Below, in pieces: positions 18,137 through 27,494 of a stretch of DNA of 64,000 bases. The DNA lies in the NCBI GenBank assembly GCA_958296075.1, contig CATQHW010000002.1:496001-560000 (forward strand), given 5' to 3'. Source of the DNA: an uncultured Spirochaetia bacterium. Its GTDB lineage: Bacteria > Spirochaetota > Spirochaetia > SZUA-6 > Bin103. Both the position numbers and the translations under genes were made by a program. How positions within the stretch are numbered: the first letter of the stretch is position 1; every line of letters begins with the position of its first letter. The notes under the pieces were generated by a model that saw only the letters and a list, made by a program, of their open reading frames with translations, had not been told where the DNA came from and searched no databases.

Positions 18137-20509
18137 GTGAGTGGGTTCGTCGGCTACATCCTCAACGCGACCTACGTCACCTCCGGCCCGCGCGGCCGCG
18201 CGGTCGTCCATCTGTACGGTACGTTACAGGACGGCCGCCCGTTTCTGGTCCGTGACGGCCGCGACGCGCCCTGCTTCTATATCGAGCGCGCCGATCGGGC
18301 GCGGGCGTCGCTTGCGGGGGCGCCCCGGCCGGCGTCGACCCGGCTCCGCACGCTCCACGGCGCGCCCGTGCACCGCGTGGAGCTGGCGCATCCCCGGCAG
18401 GCGCCGGTGCTGCGCGATCGGCTGCACCGAGCCGGCGTGCGCACCTACGAGGCGGACGTCCGTTTCGCCTATCGCTATCTCATCGATCGGGGCATCCGCA
18501 GCGCCGTGCGGATACACGGCAGCCCGCTTTCCGCCGGCGGGAATTGGCCGCGGACCGCGGTCTTCGACGACCCGACGCTGGAGCCGGCCGACTGGACGCC
18601 CGATCTGACCACGCTGTCGATCGACATCGAGACCGATCCCAAGGCGCACCGCATCTACTCGGCGGCGCTGTGGGGCTGCGGAGCGCAGGAGGTGCTGCTG
18701 TGGTGCCCGGACGAGGCGGCGCGCGCCGCCTGTCCGAGCGGCGCCGTTCCGTGCGCGGACGAGGCGGAGCTGCTCACCGCCCTCTGCCGGCGCATCCGCG
18801 AGCTCGACCCTGACGTGGTGACCGGCTGGAACATCATCGACTTCGACCTGCCGGTGCTGCTTCGCCGGGCGGCTGCCGCCGGCGTGACGCTGGAGCTGGG
18901 CCGTGCGCCGGGGGAACTTCGCCAGCGGGACGGCGGCGCGCGCCGGTCCAGTGACTCGGTGTTCATCGCGGGGCGCACCGTGCTCGACGGCATTCGCCTG
19001 CTGCGGGCGGTCGCGCTGCGGCTGCCGGGCTACGGCCTGGAGAGCGCCGCCCGCCACATCCTCGGCGAGGGCAAGACGTTCGCCGCCGCCGATCACGCCG
19101 CCGAGATACAACGCTGTTTTGCGCAGGATCCGGAGCGGTTCGTGCGGTATAACCTGACCGACGCGCGGCTGGCGTACGACATCCTGGAGAAGCTGAAGCT
19201 GGTGCCGTTCACCGTACAGCGAAGCCTGCTCACCGGCATGCCGCCCGACCGCGCCGGCGCCTCCATCGCCGCCTTCGACTTCCTGTACCTGTCGCGCCTG
19301 CGGGAACGGGGCGTGGTCGCCCCCACCGTCGGGGTCACGCAGGACGACGCCGCCGCGCAGCGTCAGCCGGGCCAACAGGGCGGGCACGTCCTGGCATCGC
19401 AATCGGGGCTGCACGACGGCGTGCTGGTGTTCGACTTCAAGAGCCTGTATCCCAGCATCATCCGCACCTTCCAGATCGATCCGCTCGGGCTGATCCGGGA
19501 GCCGACTCCGGACGGCCCGGACGACGGCGCGATCCAGGCGCCCAACGGCGCCCGGTTTCGCCGGCAGCGCGGCATCCTGAGCAGGCTATTGGACGATTTG
19601 TTCGCGAGCCGCGAGCAGGCCGATCGGAACGGCGACGCGGTGGCGGCCAACGCCATCAAGCTCCTGATGAACTCCTTCTACGGGGTGCTGGGCACGCCGT
19701 CCTGCCGGTTTCACGACCCCCGACTGGCCAATGCCATCACCGGCTTCGGCAAGCACTTCCTGCTGTGGGCCAAGACGTGGATGGAACGGCGCGGGCTCCG
19801 CGTGCTGTATGGCGACACGGACAGCCTGTTCGTCGCGTCCGGCGAAGCCGGCGCGCGCGCGCAGGGCGAGCGGCTTGCCGCGGAGCTGACCGCAGACCTG
19901 GCCCGCTACGTCGCGGAGACCTGGCGGGTGCGGAGCGCGCTTCGCCTGGAGTTCGAGACGCTGTTCGACCGGCTGTTCCTGCCGCCGCTGCGCTCGGGCG
20001 AGCGCGGCGCCACCAAGCGGTACGTGGGCCTGTCCGCCGGCCGGCTCCACTTCACCGGCATGGAGGTCGTGCGCAGCGACTGGACCGAGCTGGCGCACGA
20101 GGTCCAGCGCGAGCTCTACGGCCGCCTGTTCGCCGGCGATCCGGTCGAGGACTACCTGCGGCAGGTGATCGGCGAGGTCGCCGCCGGACGACGCGACCGA
20201 CAACTCGTCTACCGCAAGGCGCTCCGCAAGGGGGTGCAGGAGTACCGGGCGCCGCCGCCGCACGTAGTGGCCGCCCGCAAGCGGGGTGCGCTGGCCGCCA
20301 AGGAGTTGCGCGGCGTGATCGATTACGTCATCACCGTCGAGGGACCGGAGCCCGCCGGCGGGCGGCGGAACCGGATCGACTACGAGCACTACGTCGAGCG
20401 CCAGCTCCGGCCGGTCGCCGAGCCGGTGCTGGGCGTCCTGCAGCGGGACTTCGACGAGGTCCGCCGTAACCAGCGCCAGTTGGAACTGTTCCCGGCAACT
20501 CCGGCCTAG
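18137..20509 (+). CDS. polB: Family B DNA polymerase (Pol II type)
   Basis: 790-aa DNA polymerase with 3'-5' proofreading. Exo I is SIDIET (Asp163, Glu165), Exo II WNIIDFD, Exo III YNLTDARLAYD. Polymerase motif A is DFKSLYPSI (Asp433), motif B KLLMNSFYG, motif C YGDTDS (Asp560 and Asp562), then KRYVGL. All catalytic residues are present, and the length matches E. coli Pol II. GTG 18137 is chosen after AGGAGGAGGGG. E. coli polB is SOS-induced and restarts stalled forks; here a dyad lies in the promoter region. The gene is patchily distributed in bacteria and may have been acquired. Confidence 0.95.
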   Translation: MSGFVGYILNATYVTSGPRGRAVVHLYGTLQDGRPFLVRDGRDAPCFYIERADRARASLAGAPRPASTRLRTLHGAPVHRVELAHPRQAPVLRDRLHRAGVRTYEADVRFAYRYLIDRGIRSAVRIHGSPLSAGGNWPRTAVFDDPTLEPADWTPDLTTLSIDIETDPKAHRIYSAALWGCGAQEVLLWCPDEAARAACPSGAVPCADEAELLTALCRRIRELDPDVVTGWNIIDFDLPVLLRRAAAAGVTLELGRAPGELRQRDGGARRSSDSVFIAGRTVLDGIRLLRAVALRLPGYGLESAARHILGEGKTFAAADHAAEIQRCFAQDPERFVRYNLTDARLAYDILEKLKLVPFTVQRSLLTGMPPDRAGASIAAFDFLYLSRLRERGVVAPTVGVTQDDAAAQRQPGQQGGHVLASQSGLHDGVLVFDFKSLYPSIIRTFQIDPLGLIREPTPDGPDDGAIQAPNGARFRRQRGILSRLLDDLFASREQADRNGDAVAANAIKLLMNSFYGVLGTPSCRFHDPRLANAITGFGKHFLLWAKTWMERRGLRVLYGDTDSLFVASGEAGARAQGERLAAELTADLARYVAETWRVRSALRLEFETLFDRLFLPPLRSGERGATKRYVGLSAGRLHFTGMEVVRSDWTELAHEVQRELYGRLFAGDPVEDYLRQVIGEVAAGRRDRQLVYRKALRKGVQEYRAPPPHVVAARKRGALAAKELRGVIDYVITVEGPEPAGGRRNRIDYEHYVERQLRPVAEPVLGVLQRDFDEVRRNQRQLELFPATPA

Positions 20510-20527
20510 CGTAGAATGGGGCGCGTC

Positions 20528-21355
20528 ATGAGAATCGTACGGTACCAGCGGAACGGCGCGATCGGGTACGGCCGGCAGCGTGCCGGCGGGTCGATCGTCG
20601 CCATCGACGACGGTCCGGCGGCGGCCGCAGGACGGGCGTGGGAGGTAGACCTGGACGCGGCGGACGGGCCGATCGTCGAGGACGCGACGTTGCTGGCGCC
20701 GGTGGCGCCGGCCGGGCTGCTATGCATCGGCCTCAACTATCGCCGGCACGCGGAGGAGTCCGGGGCCGATGTTCCCGAGCATCCGATCGTCTTCATGAAG
20801 CTACCGTCCGCGGTGCAGCATCCGGGAGCGGATATCGTGCTGCCGCGCCGGCTGCGCAGCGATCAGGTCGATTACGAGGCGGAGCTGGCGGTCGTGATCG
20901 GCCGGCGCTGCCGCAACGTCGGACGCGAGCAGGCGCTGGACTACGTGTTGGGGTACACCTGCGGCAACGACGTCAGCGCCCGCGACTGGCAGATACGGTG
21001 GGGCGGCGGCCAGTGGTGCCGGGGCAAGACCTTCGACACCTTCTGTCCCCTCGGCCCGGCCCTGGTGACCCCGCACGACATCCCCGATCCCAACGCGCTC
21101 GCCATCAAGACGGTCATCGACGGCCAGACCATGCAGGACTGGACGACGCGTGACATGATCTTCGACGTGCCGGCACTGATCGCCTTCCTGAGCGGCAGCA
21201 CCACCCTCGAGCCCGGCACGGTGATCATGACCGGCACCCCGCACGGCGTGGGCGGGGCGCGCACGCCGCCTCGGTTCCTGCAGCCGGGCGACACCGTGAC
21301 CATCGAGATCGAGTCGATCGGCGCCCTCACCAACCCGGTGGTAGCGGAGTCGTGA
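20528..21355 (+). CDS. Fumarylacetoacetate hydrolase family protein
   Basis: 275 aa; C-C-bond hydrolase or decarboxylase family acting on acyl-pyruvates. Seen: [12 protein letters not shown], the metal site [37 protein letters not shown] and MTGTPHGVG near the end. ATG 20528 is preferred (MRIVRYQ is the usual family start); ATG 20516 would add four residues. It lies 18 bases after polB and 19 before the next gene and could be read with both, though it is functionally linked to catabolism. Confidence 0.9.
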   Translation: MRIVRYQRNGAIGYGRQRAGGSIVAIDDGPAAAAGRAWEVDLDAADGPIVEDATLLAPVAPAGLLCIGLNYRRHAEESGADVPEHPIVFMKLPSAVQHPGADIVLPRRLRSDQVDYEAELAVVIGRRCRNVGREQALDYVLGYTCGNDVSARDWQIRWGGGQWCRGKTFDTFCPLGPALVTPHDIPDPNALAIKTVIDGQTMQDWTTRDMIFDVPALIAFLSGSTTLEPGTVIMTGTPHGVGGARTPPRFLQPGDTVTIEIESIGALTNPVVAES

Positions 21356-21374
21356 GCATGGCGAGGCGCGGAGC

Positions 21375-22136
21375 GTGGCCAGGCTGAGCGCGGAGCAGGC
21401 CGAACGGTTCCGCCGCGACGGCTACCTGATCGTCGACGGGCTGTTCGACACGGAGAGCCTGGAGCCGCTGCGGCGCCGCATTCGCCGGCTCGCCGCGCCG
21501 GATGCGCCGGCGCTCGCCAACGCGAAACGGCAGGTGGAGCCGCGCGTAGAGGCGGGCGAGCTGCGGGTCGCCGGCTACGCGGCGTCGCTGCGCAAGATGG
21601 CGCACGTGGCGTTCGAGGATCCGGTCTTCATGGCCCATGCGCGGGACCGCCGGATCGCCGACATCATCGAGTCGCTGCTCGGCCCCGATATCGTGCTGGC
21701 GCAGGACCAGTTGTTCATGAAGCCGCCGCGCGTCGGCTCACGGCAGGCGTTCCATCAGGACTCGCCGCTCGGCTTCCACCTCGATCCGCCCGATCTGATG
21801 GTCACCTGTTGGTGCGCCCTGGATGAGGCGACCATCGCCAACGGCTGCCTGTGGATGATTCCGGGAAGCCACCACGACGGGGTCACGGACCGCGAGAGGT
21901 GGCAGCGCTACGAGCCGGCCGGCGGGGTGGAGCCGCCGGAGGCGCGGCCCATCGAGCTGGCGCCGGGAAGCTGCAGCTTTCATCACGGCCTGATCCTCCA
22001 CGCCAGCCGCCCCAACCTGACCGACCGGCCGCGCTGCGGCTACGCCACCCACTACGCCAGCGCGCGCTGCCGGTTCCGGGGCGAGCGGGGCGATCACGTG
22101 ACGATCCGCGGCCGCCGCTTCCCGGGCTGCGTGTAA
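21375..22136 (+). CDS. Phytanoyl-CoA dioxygenase (PhyH) family protein
   Basis: Second Fe(II)/2-oxoglutarate oxygenase of the window, 253 aa. The iron HxD is in FHQDSPL, the distal His in HHGLILHASRPN, with Arg in TDRPRCGYATHY. Typical PhyH start LSAEQAERFRRDGYLIVDGLF from GTG 21375. It follows the FAH-like gene by 19 bases, suggesting a joint operon. It is only weakly like the PhyH at 12341-13240 (different lengths and different active-site flanks), so the two probably act on different substrates. Confidence 0.87.
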   Translation: MARLSAEQAERFRRDGYLIVDGLFDTESLEPLRRRIRRLAAPDAPALANAKRQVEPRVEAGELRVAGYAASLRKMAHVAFEDPVFMAHARDRRIADIIESLLGPDIVLAQDQLFMKPPRVGSRQAFHQDSPLGFHLDPPDLMVTCWCALDEATIANGCLWMIPGSHHDGVTDRERWQRYEPAGGVEPPEARPIELAPGSCSFHHGLILHASRPNLTDRPRCGYATHYASARCRFRGERGDHVTIRGRRFPGCV

Positions 22137-22151
22137 GGCGCCCCGGCGGCG

Positions 22152-22850
22152 CTACAGGTCGACCGCCATCAGCCGCAGGATCTTCGTCACGTAGTCGCGG
22201 GTCTCGTCAGGGACGTGCGCCATGACACGGGCCCACTCGGCGCACGCCGTCTCGCAGCGGTCCTGCGCTCGCAGCACGCGGCTGCGCCCGCCGTTGTAGC
22301 TGGCAAAGGTGAACGCCAGGCGCTGGCGGCGGTCCGGGATGTCGTCCCAGAGATCGTACAGCCGCCGGTTGTAGAAGACCCCGGCGGCGATGTTCTGGCC
22401 CGGGTCTTCGATGTCGGCGATCGCCATCGACGACTGGGCGGCGATCTCCGCGAAGGTCGCCGGCATGATCTGCATGATCCCCTTGGCGCCGACCCCGCTG
22501 GTGGCGTCCTCGCGCAGCGCGGATTCGGTGATGCCCTGCGCCTTGAACCACCGCCAGTCGAAGGCGACGCTGAAGAATCGCTTCGAGTACTTCCGGAAGT
22601 GGCCGTCGAACCGGGCCGTCCACTGGTCGTCCTCGACCGGCAGCCGGCCGCGAAGGTCGGCGGCGGCCGGGTGTTCGCTCTGCGCCGGGACGGCGGCGGA
22701 TCGCGGTCCGTCCGCCGGGCCCTCGCCGGCCGGCGCGCAGCCCACCGCGACGATGGCGAGCGCGGCGATGGCGATCACGGCGATATTGGGCACGGCGATA
22801 TTGGGCACGGCGATACCCGGCGGTGATCGCGTCGCGTAGATGGCGGTCAC
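22152..22850 (-). CDS. Lytic transglycosylase (SLT domain), putative lipoprotein
   Basis: 232 aa. A signal peptide with an unusual in-frame repeat (IAVPN-IAVPN-IAV) ends in VAVGC, a lipobox, so the mature protein is probably anchored by Cys in an outer or inner membrane. The SLT domain has catalytic Glu in TESALREDAT, then GVGAKGIMQIMPAT, NIAAGVFYNRRLYD and ASYNGGRSRV, the full MltE/MltF-type set. It cleaves peptidoglycan glycan strands. Start ATG 22850; the DUF350 gene begins upstream on the same strand, 22 bases away, so the two may be one unit. Confidence 0.87.
   Translation of the reverse strand: MTAIYATRSPPGIAVPNIAVPNIAVIAIAALAIVAVGCAPAGEGPADGPRSAAVPAQSEHPAAADLRGRLPVEDDQWTARFDGHFRKYSKRFFSVAFDWRWFKAQGITESALREDATSGVGAKGIMQIMPATFAEIAAQSSMAIADIEDPGQNIAAGVFYNRRLYDLWDDIPDRRQRLAFTFASYNGGRSRVLRAQDRCETACAEWARVMAHVPDETRDYVTKILRLMAVDL
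22787..22825 (-). repeat. Short 15-bp tandem repeat in the signal peptide of the transglycosylase gene
   Basis: The string CACGGCGATATTGGG is repeated on the plus strand with a partial third copy and encodes IAVPN twice plus IAV. Such repeats slip easily; a one-unit change keeps the frame and would change signal peptide length. Confidence 0.7.
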
Positions 22851-22872
22851 GGCTACTTCGGCTCGGAGCCGG

Positions 22873-23112
22873 TCAGTTCAGCCCCAGGCCGATCACCAGG
22901 CCGACGGCGACGCCGATGCCCACGAACATGCCGGCCACCATCACCCCGACCGCGGTGTTGCCCTTGAACAGTTGTTCATTGGTGTCGAATCGGGTCACGT
23001 GGTCGATCACCTTGAAGCCGAAGTACATGAACGCGATCGCGCCGCTGCCGCCGATCACCGCGTACAGCAGGTTCAGCAGGACGACTTGGTAATCGAAGAG
23101 ACCAAAGTTCAT
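22873..23112 (-). CDS. DUF350 small membrane protein
   Basis: 79-aa protein with two membrane helices: residues 9-30 (VVLLNLLYAVIGGSGAIAFMYF) and 53-77 (AVGVMVAGMFVGIGVAVGLV), joined by a charged loop DHVTRFDTNEQLFKGN. This matches one half of the DUF350 family. ATG 23112 follows GGAAAGAGA. Directly upstream of the transglycosylase on the same strand. Function unknown; many relatives sit near envelope genes. Confidence 0.8.
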   Translation of the reverse strand: MNFGLFDYQVVLLNLLYAVIGGSGAIAFMYFGFKVIDHVTRFDTNEQLFKGNTAVGVMVAGMFVGIGVAVGLVIGLGLN

Positions 23113-23174
23113 ATTCTCTTTCCGTGTGGTGGTACGGTTGGCACCGAGGGCCGGATGAATGATAATGGGACCGC

Positions 23175-24155
23175 ATGGGAGATGCACGTGACGCCATCGC
23201 CGCTCCGCTGATCGATCCCTTCGGCCCGGACGCCGGCGGCGTCTGGCTGAAGGGCAACCTGCATGCCCACACCACGGAGTCGGACGGCACGGCGGAACCG
23301 GCGCGGCGCGCCGCCCAGTACCGGGAGCGCGGCTACGACTTCCTGTGCCTTTCCGACCACCATCGCCTGACGCGCGTGGACCGCGTGCCGGCCCCGCCGG
23401 GGCTGACACTGATCCAGGGCGCGGAGCTGCATCCCGACAACCCGTTCGGGGGACAGAAGTATCACCTGCTTGCCTACAATATGACCGCCGACCTGGACGC
23501 CGAGCGGATGCCGCCGCAGCACGTCATCGACTCGGTGCGCAAGCAGGGCGGTTCGGTGTGGCTGGCGCATCCACACTGGATCGGGATCAACGTCCGGCGC
23601 GACGTCCTGCCGCTGACCGGGCTTGCGGGGATCGAGGTGTTCAACACGATCTGCCAGCGTATGGGCCGGGGCGAGTCGGCGGTGATATGGGACGACTGGC
23701 TCGACCACGCCGACCGCCTGCTGCCGGCGATCGCCAACGACGACTGTCACGGCGGCCCGGAATACGGCGATGATCTGTTCCAGGGTTGGACGATGGTGCG
23801 CTCGGCCGATCGGACGCCGCAGGCGATCATCGCGGCTCTGGAGCAGGGTGCGTCGTATTGCACGACGGGACCGGAGATACGATCGCTGCGGATCACGCGT
23901 CCGGCGAGTCTCGAGCTGCGCTCGCGGCCGCTTCGCCTGGAGGTGAGCTGCTCGCCCGCGGTGCGGGTGACCGCGGTCTGCAGCCGCCGCGGCGCCGACT
24001 ATCCTGCCGGTCCGCTCGACCCGGCGCGGCCCTTCGAGCGCGCCGTGCTGCCGCTGCCGCTTGCCGACTGGGTGCGCGTCGAGATCGCCGACGTGCACGG
24101 CCGCAAGGCGTGGAGCAACCCCGTCGACCTGACCGGCCTCGCTGCGGCCGGCTGA
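23175..24155 (+). CDS. PHP-domain metallohydrolase (CehA/McbA-like)
   Basis: 326 aa. PHP motif I is NLHAHTTESDG, motif II CLSDHHRLT, later HPDN, AHPHW and ANDDCHGG supply further metal ligands. PHP enzymes use a trinuclear metal site to cut phosphoesters or other ester bonds. The C-terminal part (residues 220-326) is a beta-rich domain ending RKAWSNPVDLTG, as seen in CehA/McbA relatives. Start ATG 23175. It is convergent with the Ldh2-like gene. Substrate unknown. Confidence 0.85.
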   Translation: MGDARDAIAAPLIDPFGPDAGGVWLKGNLHAHTTESDGTAEPARRAAQYRERGYDFLCLSDHHRLTRVDRVPAPPGLTLIQGAELHPDNPFGGQKYHLLAYNMTADLDAERMPPQHVIDSVRKQGGSVWLAHPHWIGINVRRDVLPLTGLAGIEVFNTICQRMGRGESAVIWDDWLDHADRLLPAIANDDCHGGPEYGDDLFQGWTMVRSADRTPQAIIAALEQGASYCTTGPEIRSLRITRPASLELRSRPLRLEVSCSPAVRVTAVCSRRGADYPAGPLDPARPFERAVLPLPLADWVRVEIADVHGRKAWSNPVDLTGLAAAG

Positions 24156-24214
24156 CCGGATTGAGCCGGCCCCAGGCAAGCGGTCGAACCCGTGGAGTGA
24201 CGCCTCGGCGAGGT

Positions 24215-25303
24215 TCAGCCCTGCGCGGCGCCGGCTATGCCGCCGCCGTCGATGCCGAGGCTGCCGGCCGCAGCGACGAAGCGGTCCCAGACGTCGCGCG
24301 CGATCGGGATACCGTGCCGCTGCCGGTGGGAGCGCGTGCGCGCCTCCGCCAAACCCGGATAGAGCACCCGATCGTTGCCGGCGGCCGGTCGGCTCTCGCG
24401 GACCGCCGCGAGCAGCGCGTCGTTGCCATCCAGCACCCCCTGCAGCGGCTGGAACAGGTCGGCGCGCAGCAGCAGAAAGGTCGCCCCCTGATGGCGCATG
24501 AGCGGTACGCCCTCGTCCGGCACGACATGCGCGTCGGCGCCGGTGAACAGCCGGCCGAGCAACTCCACCGCCAGCATGAGCGCGTACCCCTTGTGCCCGC
24601 CGGTCTCCCCGCCGAACGGCAGGTACGCGCCGCCGGCGAAGAAGTCGTTCGGATCGGTGGTGGGGCGCCCGGCAGCGTCGACGATGCTGCCCGGCGGTAG
24701 ACGCTCGCCGCGAGCCTGCGCGTTGGCCACCTTGATCCCCGACAGCGCCGTGGTGGCAAAGTCGATGATGACCGGCGCCTCGCCACCGGCGGGAAAGCCC
24801 ATGCAGAACGGGTTGGTGTCCAGCAACCGGTCGCGGCCCCCGAACGGAGCGGCGCGGGCGCCGGTCACCGCAAAGCCGCCGGCGCAGATGAGCGAAATCA
24901 GCCCCTCTGCGGCTGCCAGCTCCGCGTAGTGCCCCAGGCGGCCGATGTGGTTGGCCCGTACCAGGGCGCCGACCGCGACGCCGGCGTCGCGCGCCAGCGG
25001 GATCGCCGCGCGGGTCACGTGCTCGGCGGCGACCTGGCCGAAGGTCAGCTCGCCGGACACCAGCAGGCGGCCTGCCGCCCGCTCCACGACGCGCGGCTCG
25101 GCGGCCGGCACCAACTCACCCCGCTCGATCTCCTGCAGATAGCGGGGGACATGGTAGATGCCGTGCGTCTGCACGCCGGCCAGCTCGGCGCCCACCAAGT
25201 GCGTGGCCAGGGTGCCGGCGGCGCGCTCGCCGGCACCGGCCGCGGCCGCCGTGCGTGCGACCAAGCCGTGCAGCGCGCCGGCCCCCACTACGACACGTTC
25301 CAT
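24215..25303 (-). CDS. Malate/L-lactate/ureidoglycolate dehydrogenase family (Ldh2) oxidoreductase
   Basis: 362 aa, NAD(P)-dependent dehydrogenase with the unusual Ldh2 fold (not Rossmann). Seen: THGIYHVPRYLQ (substrate Arg and His), ANHIGRLGHYAE (catalytic His), DTNPFCMGFP, VIIDFATTALSGIKV and GGHKGYALMLAVELL. ATG 25303 is chosen; an in-frame ATG at 25351 would add 16 residues. The enzyme interconverts 2-hydroxy and 2-oxo acids; its place among sugar-acid and oxygenase genes supports a catabolic role. Confidence 0.88.
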   Translation of the reverse strand: MERVVVGAGALHGLVARTAAAAGAGERAAGTLATHLVGAELAGVQTHGIYHVPRYLQEIERGELVPAAEPRVVERAAGRLLVSGELTFGQVAAEHVTRAAIPLARDAGVAVGALVRANHIGRLGHYAELAAAEGLISLICAGGFAVTGARAAPFGGRDRLLDTNPFCMGFPAGGEAPVIIDFATTALSGIKVANAQARGERLPPGSIVDAAGRPTTDPNDFFAGGAYLPFGGETGGHKGYALMLAVELLGRLFTGADAHVVPDEGVPLMRHQGATFLLLRADLFQPLQGVLDGNDALLAAVRESRPAAGNDRVLYPGLAEARTRSHRQRHGIPIARDVWDRFVAAAGSLGIDGGGIAGAAQG

Positions 25304-25433
25304 CCGCTCGGCAGGCACACTACTACGCGGTAGCCGGACCGCGCGATGCACTACCCTTCCGGCACGACCCGTGGAGACCGCCTGCGCGGCGCATCACGTC
25401 ATCACGAACCGGCGGCTGCGGCCGGACGGCAGG

Positions 25434-26300
25434 ATGGACGCCTGGCACCCGAAGCCGGACCCTGCCGGCACGATCCGTCACGCGACGGTGCCGGTGGCTG
25501 CGTTGTCCCGCCGCGACCACCGGCCGGAGCCGGTCGACGTCGACCGCCTGTGCGGCGCCGTACGCGTAGGCCTGCGACGGCAGGACGACCGGCACCGCGA
25601 CGTCCTGTTCTTCATCCACGGCCACCTCCTGCTTCTGCCGGGACTGCGGCTGGGGCTGCTGCGCGCGCTTCACGACCGGTACGCCGCCGGGCCGCACGGG
25701 CCGGTCGGGGTAATCGTCTTCTTCTCCTGGCCGGACCGCGGCTGGCCGTGGTCGGAGGACGAAGAAGCCTACCGCGCCGGCCGCGCCTTCTTCGCGGGCA
25801 GCGCGGGTCTGCTGGCGGCGCTGCGCGACGCCGCCGGCGGTCGCCTGCACCTGCTGGTGCAGTCGTTCGGCCATCACCTGCTGGCCGGGATGGTGGCGCA
25901 GGCGGTCGCTGCCCGGCATGACGCGCCGCCGTTTCGGAGCTGCCTGCTGGCCGGCGCCGACGTCCCGCAGGCGGCGATCGGCCCCGGCGGCGTCACGGTG
26001 AGCAGCCGCGGCGATGCGGGCCGCAGCTACCGGTTCGACCAGTTGCACCGGCTCGGCGAGCGGACGGTCGTCTACTATGACCCGCGCGACCCGATCCTGC
26101 CGGGCTCGCGGCGACTGATGATGGTCCGCTATCGCCGGCTGGGCCGCGCCGGCTGCGCCGGCCTGCAGGTCCCCCGCCACGTCACCTGTCGCGACGTCAG
26201 CGCCGCCGGCGACCTGCCGGCCTGGCCGCTGGCGCGCCACCGGGCGTTCATCACCTCGCCGGCTGTCGCGGCGATGATCGCCGCTCAGATTCGCTCCTGA
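25434..26300 (+). CDS. Alpha/beta hydrolase-like protein (DUF900-like)
   Basis: 288 aa. Alpha/beta hydrolase pattern: strand and oxyanion region DVLFFIHGH, VIVFFSWPDRG, YRAGRAFF, and a nucleophile elbow LLVQSFGHHLL where Ser sits in QSFG, close to the HSMG of DUF900 proteins. The last His may be within ARHRAF. ATG 25434 is the first reasonable start; the open frame upstream is antisense to the Ldh2 gene. Its end overlaps the convergent TauD-like gene by 16 bases. No known substrate. Confidence 0.7.
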   Translation: MDAWHPKPDPAGTIRHATVPVAALSRRDHRPEPVDVDRLCGAVRVGLRRQDDRHRDVLFFIHGHLLLLPGLRLGLLRALHDRYAAGPHGPVGVIVFFSWPDRGWPWSEDEEAYRAGRAFFAGSAGLLAALRDAAGGRLHLLVQSFGHHLLAGMVAQAVAARHDAPPFRSCLLAGADVPQAAIGPGGVTVSSRGDAGRSYRFDQLHRLGERTVVYYDPRDPILPGSRRLMMVRYRRLGRAGCAGLQVPRHVTCRDVSAAGDLPAWPLARHRAFITSPAVAAMIAAQIRS

Positions 26301-27367
26301 CCTCCGGCGGCCCGCTGACCTCCGGCGGTATGGCCGGCCGCCCACGCGCGGTGGCGCGCGTAGCTGTGCCGGAACTCACGGGTGGCGGCGAACGCCGGCG
26401 GCAGCGGCCGGCCGCCCGGCAGGGTGAGCCACAGGCGCAGCATCAGCCGGCCCGCGTCGTCGTCGCCGTCGGCGAAACCGGACCGAGCGTGCAGCACGTC
26501 GTAGTTGTTGGCGATGAGCAGGTCGCCGGGCCGCATCGCAAACTCGAACGCCAGCTCGTCGCAGGCCGCGTCGAGCTGGTCGAGCGCCGCCCGCTGTGCG
26601 CCGGTGAGCGGCGGCACCTCCGCGAAGCGCTGCGCGGAGTCGATGTACTGCCGCTTGTAGAGCGTGCAGAGCCGTCCGCGGTGGAAGTTGAACACCGGCA
26701 CCGTCTGGTACGGCCGGGCGCCCTCCGCCTGCTGGCCGCGCAGGTCGAAGTGAAACGGCTGTTGCAGGACCATCGCCAGCTCCGGGTCGCGGCGCACGAT
26801 CCGGTTGAAGACGGCTACGCTGCTGACGATCCTGCTCCGCCCGCCGCCCGCGGCGGCGCGCACGCACAGCAGCATGAAGGCGTCTGCGCCGTCGTTGTGG
26901 AACCCCAGGTCGCGGTTGGTCTGAAAGTAGCGCACGTCTGCGGCGCCGATGTCCCGCCCGGTGTCCTGCACGCGGTGCAGGAGCCGGCCGTCGCGGTCCT
27001 GCGGCTCGGCGGTGCCGACGTGGGTGCCGAGCCTCCACAGCAGCGCCTCGGCCTCCCGTTCGGTGCGCTGCGTCACCGGCACGCCGCGCAGCAGCACGAC
27101 GCCGCGGCCCCCTTCGAGCCGGCGGCGGATGTCGCGGCACACGCCGGCCAGGGCCGGCAGCGGGAAGTCCTGGCGGGTCACCGTACCGGGCACGGCGCCG
27201 CCGGCCGTGCCCGCCGCGGTCAACTCCGCCGCCTGCTCCGGCGTCACCGCGATCACCCAGTCATCGGTGCGATCGAGGTCGCTACCGTGCCACGCCGCAG
27301 GACTCGCCAGCGGCTCGCGCAGGTGCCGGCATCCATCGGCATTGGCATCGGTGTCGACGCCGGTCAC
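26285..27367 (-). CDS. TauD/TfdA-type Fe(II)/2-oxoglutarate dioxygenase
   Basis: About 360 aa. TauD-like: VVLLRGVPV, iron HxD in GFHNDGADAF, distal His in NNYDVLHARSGF and Arg in AGRLMLRLWLTLP. GTG 27367 is the likely start; other in-frame codons upstream would overlap the divergent gamma-glutamyltransferase gene. Similar proteins hydroxylate carnitine precursors or other small acids. It shares a promoter region with the gamma-glutamyltransferase gene at 27495. Substrate unknown. Confidence 0.85.
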   Translation of the reverse strand: MTGVDTDANADGCRHLREPLASPAAWHGSDLDRTDDWVIAVTPEQAAELTAAGTAGGAVPGTVTRQDFPLPALAGVCRDIRRRLEGGRGVVLLRGVPVTQRTEREAEALLWRLGTHVGTAEPQDRDGRLLHRVQDTGRDIGAADVRYFQTNRDLGFHNDGADAFMLLCVRAAAGGGRSRIVSSVAVFNRIVRRDPELAMVLQQPFHFDLRGQQAEGARPYQTVPVFNFHRGRLCTLYKRQYIDSAQRFAEVPPLTGAQRAALDQLDAACDELAFEFAMRPGDLLIANNYDVLHARSGFADGDDDAGRLMLRLWLTLPGGRPLPPAFAATREFRHSYARHRAWAAGHTAGGQRAAGGQERI

Positions 27368-27494
27368 TCTCGCGTTCCGATCGACCCGGCGGTTCGAATT
27401 CCAGATGCGGCGACGATACTTCAGGAGTCGGACGGCATCCAGGGCTCCGCGGCCACCGGCCCGGCGCCGCCGTGCTACGCTCGGATCAAGACCG

